A stretch of 64,000 nucleotides of DNA from Ancylomarina sp. DW003 (GTDB taxonomy: Bacteria; Bacteroidota; Bacteroidia; Bacteroidales; Marinifilaceae), in assembly GCF_029029505.1 (NCBI RefSeq), contig NZ_JAKJSD010000001.1, positions 434,001-498,000 of the forward strand. The letters run 5' to 3'. The translations under genes were made by a program, and so were the position numbers. Positions 28,461-38,724 of this stretch are shown in pieces; the first letter of the stretch is position 1; each line of letters opens with the position of its first letter. Under the pieces are notes generated by a model that was not told the DNA's origin, searched no databases, and worked only from the letters and a program-made list of their open reading frames with translations.

Positions 28461-31400
28461 TATTTAAACTTCCCCCCAAGCACACAGGTCTTTTTATAAG
28501 TTTTCACATCACCATCGGGATGGAATAATTCAAAATACAAAACATATACACCAATTGATGCTCGTTCCTTACTTGCTAACAAACCATCCCAAAATAATTC
28601 ATCAGTGGTCGATAGGGTTAAATTACTTGCTAGTCGTCTAATTTCTCTCCCATAGCTATTGTAAATTCTAATATTCGCCACATAGCCACTTTTTTCCAAA
28701 TCAAAGTTGATAATCAATCTATCATCCACACCATCATTATCTGGTGAAAATATTTTTTGTTTAAAGCCCACAACACTTACTTCATTTTCATCAATATCGT
28801 AGGATGAATTTTTCATTCCCGGCGTACCAAAATCAACAGATTGTGCAGCTGAAATCCAATTTGAATTAGAGTTTGTTTCTTTCTTAGGATTAATTCTCTC
28901 CAAAGCAACGCCTTCCTTCGAAGTTAGCTGAGAAAAATGCATAGCTTCATCATATGCAAAATCGTCGATTTGTTCATTCTCATTATTCAATATAACAACC
29001 CGACCTTCATCATCTCGGTATGACGGCATATGTTTTATCTCAAAAAAGGCTTCTTCATTTTTATAACTGTAATTGGCTTTTACATTAGCAGTATCTGTTG
29101 TCAATAAAAGATAAGAATTTACTGCTAATAAGTTTGATTTCTCGCTTAAGTGATAAACTTGATCAAGTTGATAGTTATCATCTCTATTCGCAATGAGCAG
29201 ATCTTTAATGTCAATTATTCTATCAGAAACATTCAACAGTTCAACGTAATCGGCTCCATTGGGATAAGGATTAAACAACACTTCATTAATAACCAGATCG
29301 CCTTGCTTAGGCAGATCTGCTATAAAAAACTCAAACTCCTTTTCTACAATGGCATTTCCTGCTAAATCAATTAAGGTATTAGAAAACACAGCATGGTATT
29401 GAATATTATTTTCAAAACCAACATCAAAACTTAATTGTAAAGCAAATTTACCATTCTCCAATTCAACAATTGACTTTGGATGACCAATCCCTCCATCAAT
29501 AGAATAATTTTGAGTTAAGAAAGCTTGATCCATATTTAATGTTTCACTAAAAAAGAGTTGAATTGAATTTTCTCCAACAATTTCAAGAGCGACTAAAACC
29601 GGGGCCACATTATCTGGATTATCTCCATTAATTGAATTTATTTCTCCTGGGGTTCCTCCTTTCTCATTTGTTGATGCTCGCCAATTATCTGCTTGCCAGG
29701 AATGATTATCACCATCAATTCTTTCTAAACTCCAACCACCAGCATTTTTGGAATCATCGCCATACCAATCAGAAGAATATTTTATCTCATCCAATAATAC
29801 TCCATTATATGATTCGAGAGAAATATTAGTTCCGGCATTGGTTAAACTTGGGAAACTACTTACTCCCAAAGTGTGTCCAAACTCTTTGTAAAATTCGACA
29901 GCTGAGTTCGAGCATAAAATCAAATATCCATTTGAGGGAAGCTCAAAATTGCTCAATTGTTTTTCAGTATTTCCAACCTTCAACTTGAAATCCTGAACAT
30001 TGATTAGATGATTACTTGCATTATAAATCTCAATGAATTCATATTCTGGTAGTCCCTCTGCCGGAGACTCATCAGCTAATATTTCATTAATCACAAGATC
30101 ATGCAATTGAGCTTCTTCCTGAAAATCAAATTCTATAGTTTCCTGATTCGATTTTTGTCCATCTAGATCTTCAATATTATTTATGCTTAAATTATAATGG
30201 CCAGTCAAAAGTTTATCATCCAACTCTAAAACTAACAATCTATCATCTCTTGATTTCACTTTCGAGACACCAATAATAGTCTCGCTCATTTCAAGTTTGA
30301 AGTTCTCAACTTTCACTGATGACACTATATTTAGATCTTCCGAAAAATTAAGCAATAAAGAATCTGCATAAGCTTCAGATGTTTTTAGGTAAGGGGCAGT
30401 ATTATAGGTTTCAAGCCTTAATTCATCGAACCATAATTCTCCAGAACGGGAAGCCGTTGCAAAATTAAATTGCAAAGCTGTATACCAATTTTCAAGCTCA
30501 GTACTCACTTCTGAAATTGCCTCTCCGGCTTTTAACCAGTTGTTTTTACTTCCCAACCGATTATAATAAAACAGCCATCCTCCCTTCGCATTGTATTCCA
30601 CTTTAATAGCAACTGTTTCATCTTCATTCCAATCAAAATCAGATGTAATTAGTAAATCCGAACTTTCATTATCAGTCTTCCACAATGCCAACTTATCATC
30701 AGAACCTGTTAAATTTACACCTACAGAATACAAATTATCAGCTAACTCAGGCTTATTGGAATCCATCAGTAAATGAAAGACAAAATTGTTAGATGAGCTT
30801 GGATCCCATTCAGAATTCTTAATTATAAATTCCCAATAAATTGATTCCGCCCCTGGTTTAATTTCAGGAACAGCTTTTACGATACAACTCTCTCCACTGG
30901 CATTAGTCAGGTTGTGTTTCAAACTATTAACACCTTCAATTGGTAAATATGGCGATATTGTCCAGTCATTAGAATTTTCCCAGTCACTTAAGTCTTGAGA
31001 TTCAAACTTATCAGTTATAACACGATTTGCTTTCTGAATGTACATTTCTGTTGTATCAAACAATAAATCTCCACTTGCAGTTAATTTTATTGATTGATTT
31101 CCCTTAACATTCAAGTCATCAATCTTTAAAACACCATTAACCAGATTACCAACAACACCTGCTTGAGATAAAGTCCCATTCTCACTATCTAAACTCACAG
31201 AAGATGACTTATCTATATCGATATTCTGAAATGCATCAACAGCAGCAATGCTCGTTTCAAAATTCTGATCTTCCTCAACTCCTGTTGGACAATCAACAAA
31301 AATAAAACGATCGGCCTCAATCTCAACTTGATGAAGGTTAGATATAATACTTTCGGGAAAAACACCTGCTAAACCACTGCCTGTAGTAGATGATCTCCAT

Positions 31401-34400
31401 TCATGATCCTTCCGAATCTCAACTTGAAATTTAGCATGATCGGGCAACAGACTCTTCTTAAAATAAATTCCCAATTCTAGTTCTACCTGACTAGAATTTT
31501 CTACTTCAAGATCCAGAGAGGTAAAAGAGATGTATTCCTTTTCTATTTTTGTTGTTTTAGCAAGAATTTCACCTTCTCTTAACAAAACAGCACCAGCCAC
31601 ATGCTTTTTCCAATCTAATCCTGAACTGATAAGTTTATTGAAAAACTTCATTGAGCTAATTCTGCACGGAGCCATATCAAAGGTTCCTTCATCTCTAATG
31701 TCAAATTTAAAAACGACTTCTGCCTCTTCAGGAGTTATTAACAGGGGATTTAAATCTTTTGATGTGATTGGCAGTGCATTTGCTATAACAGTTGAATTAG
31801 CATCCAGGCTTGATATATTATCACTTAAAATTGCTTGTAAACCGTCTACTTCAATTAATATTGTAAAATTTTCTGCTTTATCATATTTCAAATCATTCCA
31901 AGCAAACTCTCCATCACTCATTTGACTGGTTAGGCCAAGATTTGAATTCAGATTTCCAGTACCCGAAGCTAGTGACACTCCTGCCTCCTTTGTTGAGTTC
32001 AAATCCATATTTCCATAAATATCAATCATCTTCAAACTCATTTCAAAAGTAACATTTGGAAGAATCTGTTTAGGTGGTTTATCTTTGAAATTAAGTTCTG
32101 TCCCTACAACATCAACTGTAAAACTTTTACCTTCCAAATTCCCAGTAAAATTATCTTGTAAGTTGGTGCCTTCTACCTTCCATTGTGAATGATCGCTTTC
32201 TAGTGCTACTTGAAAGATTGCACCATCAGAGCTTTTTTCATTTAAATACACAGATAAGGCCAAATTTATTGATTGTCCATCTTGAATTTGTCCCAATAGC
32301 TCCAGGTCTGCAAATTGAATTAATAAACTTGATTCATTGGCTTGAATATCGACATCTACAATTTCATTATTAATCTTCAATTGAAAACCAGCAATATCTT
32401 CTTGCCAATTCATTGTATTCTCAACACCGGCAATCAGCTTTATACTTTTTAGGATTGTAGCCCTTTGATCATCTCCTGCATCAATAATCTGAAACCGAAA
32501 AACATCTTGCAAATCATTCTTTGAAACAGACAGTGATGAAATAAACAAATTGTCAGGTATCCAATCTTGCACCTGAGCATTGGTCGATTTTGAAGCTAAA
32601 ACATGAATGTAATCAGACTCTACATTTTGCAAACTACTGCCTGAAACGATAAGTTTTATTGATTCATTATAGTTGTAAGATAAATCTGTGAAGCTTATTT
32701 CACCCGAGATTAAATTCTTAACTAAGGTTCCGGTTAAATTCCCAATTCCATCAACCAGAGATAAGTTCACCTCCTGATCACCATCTGAATCTCTATTTCC
32801 ATGAATATCAGTCAATTTTATTGTCACCTCAAAATTAGAGGCAAATTCAACATCATCTGTCGGAATTGAAGTGAAATTCAAATGCGTTCCCTCTACATCT
32901 ATTAAAAATTCCTTCCCTGATAAATCACCGGAAAATTCATTAACTAAACCACTTCCACTAGTTACCCAACCGGAATGTGAACGATCTATTCTCATCTGGA
33001 AAATTTCCCCATCAACAAGTTCAGTTTTCAAATAAACATGAATTGAAAATTCCTTACTAACTCCATCAGAAACTTCTCGCAAAATTTCTGAATTTGATAT
33101 ATTAATATCTAGTCTTGAATTATCAAAAACATAGTTTGCATCGAGATTAGTTCCTCCGGATTTTATTATAAAACCTGCTATTTTATCAGTCCAATCCACA
33201 TTATTATTAGCTCCTGGTAATAGTCGCAAAGTATTTAGAAATGTTGATTCAGCATCGTCTCCTTTATCTTCGAGAGTAAAGCGAAAAACTTCAATTGCTG
33301 TATTATCGGTATTTGATAAAGAAGATATTTTCAAATCGTCAGGCGTCCAATCTGAAAGACTCACACTGCTTGATTGCGAACTTATAATTGAAATTGACTC
33401 AGAGATAGCAGAAACATAATCAATTGCTGTAGCCTTAAGAGTTATATTTTCTGCCGAATTATAAGAGAGGTCATTAAAATCAACTTGTCCTGCTGACAAA
33501 TTATTAGCCAACACTCCATTTAAAATCCCAGTGCCGCTTTCAAGATTCAGTTCAACATTTTGAGTAGCATCCAAGTCGATATTTTCATTAATATCTCTAG
33601 CTTCTAACGAAACAGAAAAACTTGTGTTCTTAATAAGGCTGTTTATGGGAATAGAGGTAAATTTTAAATTCGTACCAACAACCGAAATCTGATGTTCAGG
33701 AGAAGTTACAGCCACACTGTTTTCTGAGTCAAAAGAAGAACCTGATGCATAAGTCGTAATTCCCTCTGCTCCACCTACTAATTCTAACTTAACTTTTTCA
33801 CCATCAATTATTCCGGTTTGTTTTAGATATGCCCTTAATTCATATTCCTCAGAAGAATCATCAACCAAATTAAAATTTCCTTCAGCAAAATTCAGAATTA
33901 CTTCATCTGTACTTATCTCAGTTGAGCTTGAAGAGATAAAATTACTTCCATCATAAATTACAAAAGCCTCAAACTGGTTCGATAAATTTGCGGCATCAGC
34001 AGAAGCTATATTCTTAAATCTTATAGATGAAATTTTGGTATCCAAATCATCAGAACTGAGAGGTTCCGACAATTTAAATTTTATTAATGTTTGTGCAGAG
34101 CTTTGATCGTTATTTATCGAACTAATATTCTGATTCGAAACTTGACTGGTTGGATTCAAAACTTGTGTTAACTCATCCTTAGAAATTGATTTGGCTGTTC
34201 CGGTAATAACGATATCATCTATATAAATTTTATCCGATGCGTATGTCGTTTTCATTCTGGCAATAAGCTGCAAATTTGTTCCATTTAGATTGTTAATTGT
34301 TGCAACAGTACTAGACCAATTAACTGTGCTTTCAAAAAATGATACTTCACTCCCTCCATCTAATATATAATAGAGCCTTACATACTTATTATTTGCAGTA

Positions 34401-34738
34401 CTACCTGATCCCGTTTCCGCAGTTAAAACAGATATACTTAAATCTGTATAATTTGAAATATCAAAACCAGGGCTTCTCCAAATGGCCTCCCCATCACAAT
34501 CAACTGCTTCCAGCCTGTCATTTCCTGTTGAAACAACTTTCACATAATCACCTGAGGCAATCGTGCAATCATCTGTATTCAGTGTCCAGTTTACACCAGA
34601 TAAATCTACGATACCTCCATCATTCCCTTTCCCTACGTCATCATTAAAATCCTCTGTATAAATTACATCTTGAGCCTGCAATGTTCCTAACGTCCAAAAT
34701 AAAAGGAATAAAACTTTTATAAAATGAAATGTTTTCAT
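28460..34738 (-). CDS. Giant lamin-tail-domain surface protein with FlgD/CHU_C-like C-terminus
   Basis: A 2092-residue secreted protein with signal peptide MKTFHFIKVLFLLFWTLGTLQAQ in two parts. An N-terminal jelly-roll-like region (EDFNDDVGKG ... IYIDDIVITG) covers about 24-180. Four repeats of about 260 residues follow, each starting with a GTxLxFTSIP-type strand near residues 359, 619, 882 and 1146 and containing a PDDLKISSLS / VFRF block. A concanavalin-like module lies near 1240-1440, two lamin-tail domains (LVINEILADE near 1540; LVINEVLFNP near 1810), an SbsA-like Ig domain between them, and a C-terminal FSPDNDGVDDRL ... YNSYGREIR domain typical of T9SS-exported proteins. Function unknown; cell-surface or extracellular nuclease-associated roles are known for lamin-tail proteins. 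Confidence 0.88.
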   Translation of the reverse strand: MKTFHFIKVLFLLFWTLGTLQAQDVIYTEDFNDDVGKGNDGGIVDLSGVNWTLNTDDCTIASGDYVKVVSTGNDRLEAVDCDGEAIWRSPGFDISNYTDLSISVLTAETGSGSTANNKYVRLYYILDGGSEVSFFESTVNWSSTVATINNLNGTNLQLIARMKTTYASDKIYIDDIVITGTAKSISKDELTQVLNPTSQVSNQNISSINNDQSSAQTLIKFKLSEPLSSDDLDTKISSIRFKNIASADAANLSNQFEAFVIYDGSNFISSSSTEISTDEVILNFAEGNFNLVDDSSEEYELRAYLKQTGIIDGEKVKLELVGGAEGITTYASGSSFDSENSVAVTSPEHQISVVGTNLKFTSIPINSLIKNTSFSVSLEARDINENIDLDATQNVELNLESGTGILNGVLANNLSAGQVDFNDLSYNSAENITLKATAIDYVSAISESISIISSQSSSVSLSDWTPDDLKISSLSNTDNTAIEVFRFTLEDKGDDAESTFLNTLRLLPGANNNVDWTDKIAGFIIKSGGTNLDANYVFDNSRLDINISNSEILREVSDGVSKEFSIHVYLKTELVDGEIFQMRIDRSHSGWVTSGSGLVNEFSGDLSGKEFLIDVEGTHLNFTSIPTDDVEFASNFEVTIKLTDIHGNRDSDGDQEVNLSLVDGIGNLTGTLVKNLISGEISFTDLSYNYNESIKLIVSGSSLQNVESDYIHVLASKSTNAQVQDWIPDNLFISSLSVSKNDLQDVFRFQIIDAGDDQRATILKSIKLIAGVENTMNWQEDIAGFQLKINNEIVDVDIQANESSLLIQFADLELLGQIQDGQSINLALSVYLNEKSSDGAIFQVALESDHSQWKVEGTNLQDNFTGNLEGKSFTVDVVGTELNFKDKPPKQILPNVTFEMSLKMIDIYGNMDLNSTKEAGVSLASGTGNLNSNLGLTSQMSDGEFAWNDLKYDKAENFTILIEVDGLQAILSDNISSLDANSTVIANALPITSKDLNPLLITPEEAEVVFKFDIRDEGTFDMAPCRISSMKFFNKLISSGLDWKKHVAGAVLLREGEILAKTTKIEKEYISFTSLDLEVENSSQVELELGIYFKKSLLPDHAKFQVEIRKDHEWRSSTTGSGLAGVFPESIISNLHQVEIEADRFIFVDCPTGVEEDQNFETSIAAVDAFQNIDIDKSSSVSLDSENGTLSQAGVVGNLVNGVLKIDDLNVKGNQSIKLTASGDLLFDTTEMYIQKANRVITDKFESQDLSDWENSNDWTISPYLPIEGVNSLKHNLTNASGESCIVKAVPEIKPGAESIYWEFIIKNSEWDPSSSNNFVFHLLMDSNKPELADNLYSVGVNLTGSDDKLALWKTDNESSDLLITSDFDWNEDETVAIKVEYNAKGGWLFYYNRLGSKNNWLKAGEAISEVSTELENWYTALQFNFATASRSGELWFDELRLETYNTAPYLKTSEAYADSLLLNFSEDLNIVSSVKVENFKLEMSETIIGVSKVKSRDDRLLVLELDDKLLTGHYNLSINNIEDLDGQKSNQETIEFDFQEEAQLHDLVINEILADESPAEGLPEYEFIEIYNASNHLINVQDFKLKVGNTEKQLSNFELPSNGYLILCSNSAVEFYKEFGHTLGVSSFPSLTNAGTNISLESYNGVLLDEIKYSSDWYGDDSKNAGGWSLERIDGDNHSWQADNWRASTNEKGGTPGEINSINGDNPDNVAPVLVALEIVGENSIQLFFSETLNMDQAFLTQNYSIDGGIGHPKSIVELENGKFALQLSFDVGFENNIQYHAVFSNTLIDLAGNAIVEKEFEFFIADLPKQGDLVINEVLFNPYPNGADYVELLNVSDRIIDIKDLLIANRDDNYQLDQVYHLSEKSNLLAVNSYLLLTTDTANVKANYSYKNEEAFFEIKHMPSYRDDEGRVVILNNENEQIDDFAYDEAMHFSQLTSKEGVALERINPKKETNSNSNWISAAQSVDFGTPGMKNSSYDIDENEVSVVGFKQKIFSPDNDGVDDRLIINFDLEKSGYVANIRIYNSYGREIRRLASNLTLSTTDELFWDGLLASKERASIGVYVLYFELFHPDGDVKTYKKTCVLGGKFK

Positions 34739-34955
34739 GCCTAAAAACTCTATCTTCGTTCACTCGATTAACTACAAATAGTATTCTAAATCTAAAAGAG
34801 AGAGGATGAATGCCGTTGATTTTCGAATTTCAATTGAGATAACCGAGCAATTAAAATTCGGCAAAAGTTGACAAACTTAGAAGTTTAACCACACTGTAAC
34901 ACAGTCTAAGTTAACAACTTGTATTTATTAACCAAATTTAATAGAGTATTTTATT

Positions 34956-35948
34956 ATGAAGATTGCTGTAGTAGGCGCCACAGGTTTAGTGGGACAAAAA
35001 ATTCTTGATGTACTGACAGAAAGAAATTTCCCTATTGATGAATTGTACCCCGTTGCAAGTGAAAGATCGAAGGGAAAAAAGATCGAATTTAGAGGTAAAG
35101 AAGTGACGGTAATCGGCATGAAAGAAGCAATTGAACTAAAGCCTCATATTGCAATTTTCTCGGCAGGAGGTAGCACTTCACTTGAATGGGCTCCTGAATT
35201 CGAAAAAGCAGGGACTTTCGTTGTTGATAATTCATCAGCTTGGCGAATGCATCCTGAAAAAAAATTAATCGTTCCGGAAATTAATGCTTCAGAACTTAGT
35301 GTTGATGATAAAATTATTGCCAACCCTAACTGTTCAACTATACAAATGGTTGTAGCTTTAGCTCCTTTACACAAAAAGTACAAAATTAAACGTTTGATTA
35401 TTTCAACTTATCAATCGATTAGTGGTACAGGTGTTAAGGCTGTTGAACAACTTGATAATGAAAGAGCAGGTATTGACGGAGAAATGGCTTACCCATATCC
35501 TATAGATAAAAACTGCTTACCTCATTGTGATGTATTTGAAGACAATGCTTACACAAAAGAGGAAATGAAATTGATTAATGAGACTAGAAAAATTCTTTGT
35601 GATGATTCTATTCGAATTACGGCAACAGCCGTTCGTGTTCCTGTTGTTGGTGGTCACTCTGAGTCTGTAAATATTGAGTTTGAAAAGGATTTTGATTTGG
35701 ATGAACTAAAGAACCTTCTTTCAGAATCAGAAGGTGTTATTCTTCAGGATGAACCGGAAAAGAATATTTATCCAATGCCTAAATTTGCTCACGAACAAGA
35801 TGAAGTCTTTGTTGGACGAATTCGTCGTGATTTCTCAAACCCAAACAGTTTAAACATGTGGATTGTTGCAGATAACCTGCGTAAAGGTGCTGCTACCAAT
35901 GCGATTCAAATTGCTGAATATTTAACACAAAATGGAATTGTTCAGTAA
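34956..35948 (+). CDS. asd: Aspartate-semialdehyde dehydrogenase
   Basis: Converts aspartyl phosphate to aspartate semialdehyde with NADPH, feeding Lys/diaminopimelate, Thr and Met synthesis. The 330-residue protein has the nucleotide motif GATGLVG at 7-13, the catalytic Cys126 in NPNCSTIQM, QSISGTG, and the active-site His234 in VGGHSES. Length and motifs are complete. A single gene with a strong terminator, convergent with hflX. Confidence 0.96.
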   Translation: MKIAVVGATGLVGQKILDVLTERNFPIDELYPVASERSKGKKIEFRGKEVTVIGMKEAIELKPHIAIFSAGGSTSLEWAPEFEKAGTFVVDNSSAWRMHPEKKLIVPEINASELSVDDKIIANPNCSTIQMVVALAPLHKKYKIKRLIISTYQSISGTGVKAVEQLDNERAGIDGEMAYPYPIDKNCLPHCDVFEDNAYTKEEMKLINETRKILCDDSIRITATAVRVPVVGGHSESVNIEFEKDFDLDELKNLLSESEGVILQDEPEKNIYPMPKFAHEQDEVFVGRIRRDFSNPNSLNMWIVADNLRKGAATNAIQIAEYLTQNGIVQ

Positions 35949-35972
35949 TAGATTCCATTATTGATATATAAA

Positions 35973-36011
35973 AGTGAAGCTCCAAAATAAATTTGGAGCT
36001 TCGCTTTTTTT
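35973..36011. terminator. Terminator after asd
   Basis: GAAGCTCCAAA and TTTGGAGCTTC form a long perfect stem followed by GCTTTTTTT. It separates convergent asd and hflX. Confidence 0.9.
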
Positions 36012-36029
36012 ATACTTATGATAGTTGAT

Positions 36030-37262
36030 TTATTCTTCTTCGCTCAAGTTACTATAATCCTGATACAAAAAGTTATTGTATGGGAAACGAGCAGAATGAA
36101 TGTCACGTATTACGTTATATACCTTCTCTTTAAATTCCTCAACATTTTCTTTTTCTTTAGCTGAGATAAATAGACATGGCGTATCACCTTTAGCAACCCA
36201 CATTTTCTTCAACTCATCAAGACTGTAGTTTTCTCTCAGCTTCGGGGTTAAATCATCTTCATCCTTTTTCACATAGCTAAAAGCATCAATTTTGTTGAAA
36301 ACCAAGAAAGTTGGTTTTTCCTTTTTATCGATTTCTGCCATCGTTTCGTTCACCACATTAATGTGATCTTCGAAATTAGGATGAGAAATATCAACAACAT
36401 GAAGAATAACATCAGCCTCACGCACCTCATCAAGTGTAGACTTGAATGATTCAACTAAATTGTGAGGTAGTTTTCTAATAAAACCAACTGTATCGGCAAG
36501 CAAGAAGGGGACATTTTGTATCACAACCTTTCTAACCGTAGTATCTAATGTTGCAAAAAGCTTATTCTCAGCAAAAACATCCGATTTACTCAAAACATTC
36601 ATCAATGTTGATTTCCCAACATTGGTATACCCCACCAAGGCAACACGAACCATTTTATCACGGTTCTTACGCTGAACAGTCTTTTGCTTATCTATTTTCT
36701 TAAGATCTTCTTTAAGTTTAGAAATCTTATCCAAAATAATACGACGGTCAGTTTCAATCTGGGTTTCACCAGGTCCGCGCATTCCAATTCCACCACGCTG
36801 ACGCTCAAGGTGAGTCCAAAGTCGTGTCAATCGAGGCAATAGATACTGATATTGTGCCAGTTCAACCTGAGTTTTTGCATTTGCAGTTTGAGCTCGACTA
36901 GCAAAAATGTCCAGAATCAAATTTGTTCTATCAAGAATTTTACGCTTCAGTTCACGCTCAATATTTCTCAGTTGAGATGGTGTCAATTCATCATCAAAAA
37001 TAACCAAGCTAATTTCTGGATTATCATTAAGATATTGTGCAATCTCTTCAAGTTTACCAGTACCAACAAAAGTTTTAGGATTCGATCGTTGTAATTTCTG
37101 AGTAAAACGTTTCATCGTTTTTGCTCCTGCAGTTAAGGCAAGAAAATCTAATTCATCAAGATATTCTTTCACCATAACTTCGGTCATGCCCTGAGATTGG
37201 TCTACAATACCAATCAAAATTGCTTTTTCCGATTCTATTTTATTTTTAAGGAAATCTCCCAT
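36030..37262 (-). CDS. hflX: GTPase HflX
   Basis: Ribosome-splitting GTPase that rescues stalled 70S ribosomes under stress. The 410-residue protein has the glycine-rich HflX linker RGGIGMRGPGETQ at 156-168, P-loop GYTNVGKST at 211-219, G3 DTVGF near 257 and G4 NKID near 318. The N-terminal HflX domain (KTFVGTGKLEEI) is intact. Upstream, a TACTTTTG box (minus strand, 37342-37349) may be the -7 element, but no matching -33 was seen. Confidence 0.95.
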   Translation of the reverse strand: MGDFLKNKIESEKAILIGIVDQSQGMTEVMVKEYLDELDFLALTAGAKTMKRFTQKLQRSNPKTFVGTGKLEEIAQYLNDNPEISLVIFDDELTPSQLRNIERELKRKILDRTNLILDIFASRAQTANAKTQVELAQYQYLLPRLTRLWTHLERQRGGIGMRGPGETQIETDRRIILDKISKLKEDLKKIDKQKTVQRKNRDKMVRVALVGYTNVGKSTLMNVLSKSDVFAENKLFATLDTTVRKVVIQNVPFLLADTVGFIRKLPHNLVESFKSTLDEVREADVILHVVDISHPNFEDHINVVNETMAEIDKKEKPTFLVFNKIDAFSYVKKDEDDLTPKLRENYSLDELKKMWVAKGDTPCLFISAKEKENVEEFKEKVYNVIRDIHSARFPYNNFLYQDYSNLSEEE

Positions 37263-37394
37263 GTATATTTAAATATATAATTTGTGCATTTAGTTCTTAG
37301 ATAAAATGAACCAAACACACTCTGTTTTTAAATGATATCAACAAAAGTAAGCAATATTCGCATATAAAGTAAGTTAGACCTATAACAAAAAAAA

Positions 37395-37418
37395 GAGGCT
37401 CTGAAAAATCAGAGCCTC
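37395..37418 (-). terminator. Terminator of the first tonB gene
   Basis: GAGGCTCTGA (37395-37404) and TCAGAGCCTC (37409-37418) form a perfect 10-bp stem with an AAAA loop. An A-run on the left gives a T-run on the minus strand. Confidence 0.9.
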
Positions 37419-37444
37419 ATATATCGAATACAAAATGTATCAGC

Positions 37445-38128
37445 TTATTGTAACTGGAAATTGATCGGTACAGTATAAGATACTTTTACAGCTTTACCAC
37501 GTTGCTTACCTGGCTTCCACTTAGGCATCTTGTTGATTACACGAACAGCTTCCTTGTCAAGTGATGGGTCAACCCCTCTCATAATCTTAACATTCTCAAT
37601 TGCACCTACTTTGTTAACAACAAAACCAACGTATACACGTCCGGTAATACCATTCTCTTGTGCAATAACAGGATACTTAATCGATCTGGCAATCCATTTT
37701 TGTAACTCAAGGTCTCCACCTGGAAACTCAGGCATATCCTCTACAATTACAAAGACTTGTTGCTCATCTTCTTCCTCTGTTTCCTCCACAACTTGAATCT
37801 CAATATCTTCGTCCATATCGGCTTCAGAATCTTCAATCTCAAGTTCGTCATCAATTTCTTCATCGTTGTCCACAATGTTCAAAACGTCAGCAACCTTAGG
37901 AGCTGGTGGTGGTGGTGGTGGTGGCTTAACAGGCTCTTGACGAGTAATAGGAATAATTTCCTCCTCAGCCTGGATTTCTTGCTCTGTCTCCAACACAGTG
38001 GCTTCACTTGTATCAACTCGCCACTCAAAGGCTAGAAATACAATAGCAAGAGTAAGAGCCAGACCAATCTCTAGAAAAAGACCTCTCTTATTCTCCAGAT
38101 CTGCTTTTTGTGACTTCTTAACTTCCAT
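37445..38128 (-). CDS. TonB family energy transducer (copy 1)
   Basis: A 227-residue inner-membrane protein that couples the proton motive force to outer-membrane transporters. A short cytoplasmic N-terminus (MEVKKSQKADLENKR) precedes a transmembrane helix (about 16-36). A periplasmic linker has seven consecutive prolines and a long acidic stretch (DNDEEIDDELEIED). The TonB C-terminal domain runs from EFPGGD to the end, with YPVIAQENGITGRVYV and MPKWKPGKQRG. Nothing from exbB/exbD is adjacent. It is paralogous to the gene at 38892-39575 beyond the tRNA. Confidence 0.93.
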   Translation of the reverse strand: MEVKKSQKADLENKRGLFLEIGLALTLAIVFLAFEWRVDTSEATVLETEQEIQAEEEIIPITRQEPVKPPPPPPPAPKVADVLNIVDNDEEIDDELEIEDSEADMDEDIEIQVVEETEEEDEQQVFVIVEDMPEFPGGDLELQKWIARSIKYPVIAQENGITGRVYVGFVVNKVGAIENVKIMRGVDPSLDKEAVRVINKMPKWKPGKQRGKAVKVSYTVPINFQLQ

Positions 38129-38606
38129 AGTTTTCTTTTAATTTTCTAGTAAATTCAGCGTTTAAAAGTAGGTATTTCAATTCTATAATCAAAATTCTAT
38201 TTTGGATATGCTTTATTTTTCAGGGGTTAAAGATAGAAAAATTCACGTCAAACAAGTTTTTTGCATTCTTAATCTCCACATGTTAGAAAACCTATCGCTA
38301 TATCTTTGATCTACAGATAAAATATCCATCTAATCTGAGCACATAAAAATAGCTGTATATAAATACAATAAGTATATATCATACAGCAATCCTTAAAACA
38401 ATTCTAAATTAAAACGTTTTCATTAAAAATGAGTGAAAAATTAACAAAGCCCGAACTCATCCTACCTATACACACTATTCTTCTACTGTAATCAATCGTT
38501 TACCCTAGTAAACAATTATGGGTCATCATTAATTTTTCACTCACACTCTTTTACGTAAACTTTTAAAAAAGGTTATACCCTATTCCTTATTTATATAAAA
38601 ATGAGC
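38129..38606. other. Gene-free region with two inverted repeats between tonB and tRNA
   Basis: About 480 bp without a plausible gene. It holds a hairpin GCTGTATATA/TATA(TATC)ATACAGC at 38352-38387 and a larger inverted repeat at 38430-38543, listed separately. The remaining sequence is AT-rich with no RNA family recognised. Confidence 0.55.
38430..38543. repeat. 15-bp inverted repeat enclosing a nested hairpin
   Basis: TGAGTGAAAAATTAA at 38430-38444 is the exact reverse complement of TTAATTTTTCACTCA at 38529-38543. Inside, GTTTAC (38498-38503) pairs with GTAAAC (38508-38513) around CCTA. The 114-bp unit could be a miniature mobile element remnant or a structured RNA; no flanking target duplication was evident. 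Confidence 0.6.
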
Positions 38607-38636
38607 TTGCCAATATCCTAAAATAGAATATATTTG
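38607..38636 (+). promoter_or_regulatory. Promoter of tRNA-Ala
   Basis: TTG at 38607-38609, 19 bp, then TATATTTG at 38629-38636, an exact Bacteroidota promoter. The tRNA begins 11 bp after the box. Confidence 0.85.
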
Positions 38637-38647
38637 TCTTGCTATTG

Positions 38648-38721
38648 GGGGGATTAGCTCAGTTGGCTAGAGCGTTTGACTGGCAGTCAAAAGGTCAGCG
38701 GTTCGATTCCGCTATTCTCCA
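38648..38721 (+). tRNA. tRNA-Ala (anticodon GGC)
   Basis: A 74-nt cloverleaf. Acceptor GGGGGAT pairs with ATTCTCC and includes the G3:U70 pair that identifies alanine tRNAs. D arm GCTC/GAGC; anticodon stem TTTGA/TCAAA with loop CTGGCAG (anticodon GGC, reading GCC/GCU); T arm AGCGG/CCGCT with loop TTCGATT; discriminator A. CCA is not encoded. It is flanked by its own promoter and terminator, between the two tonB genes. Confidence 0.96.
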
Positions 38722-38724
38722 CAC

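Noticed and set aside
37757-38035. Plus-strand frame with a tryptophan run opposite tonB
   Set aside because: The Trp run is the antisense of the proline codons in the TonB linker.
38648-38721. tRNA as an integration site for a mobile element
   Set aside because: No integrase gene or repeated tRNA 3' end nearby; flanking tonB genes look native.
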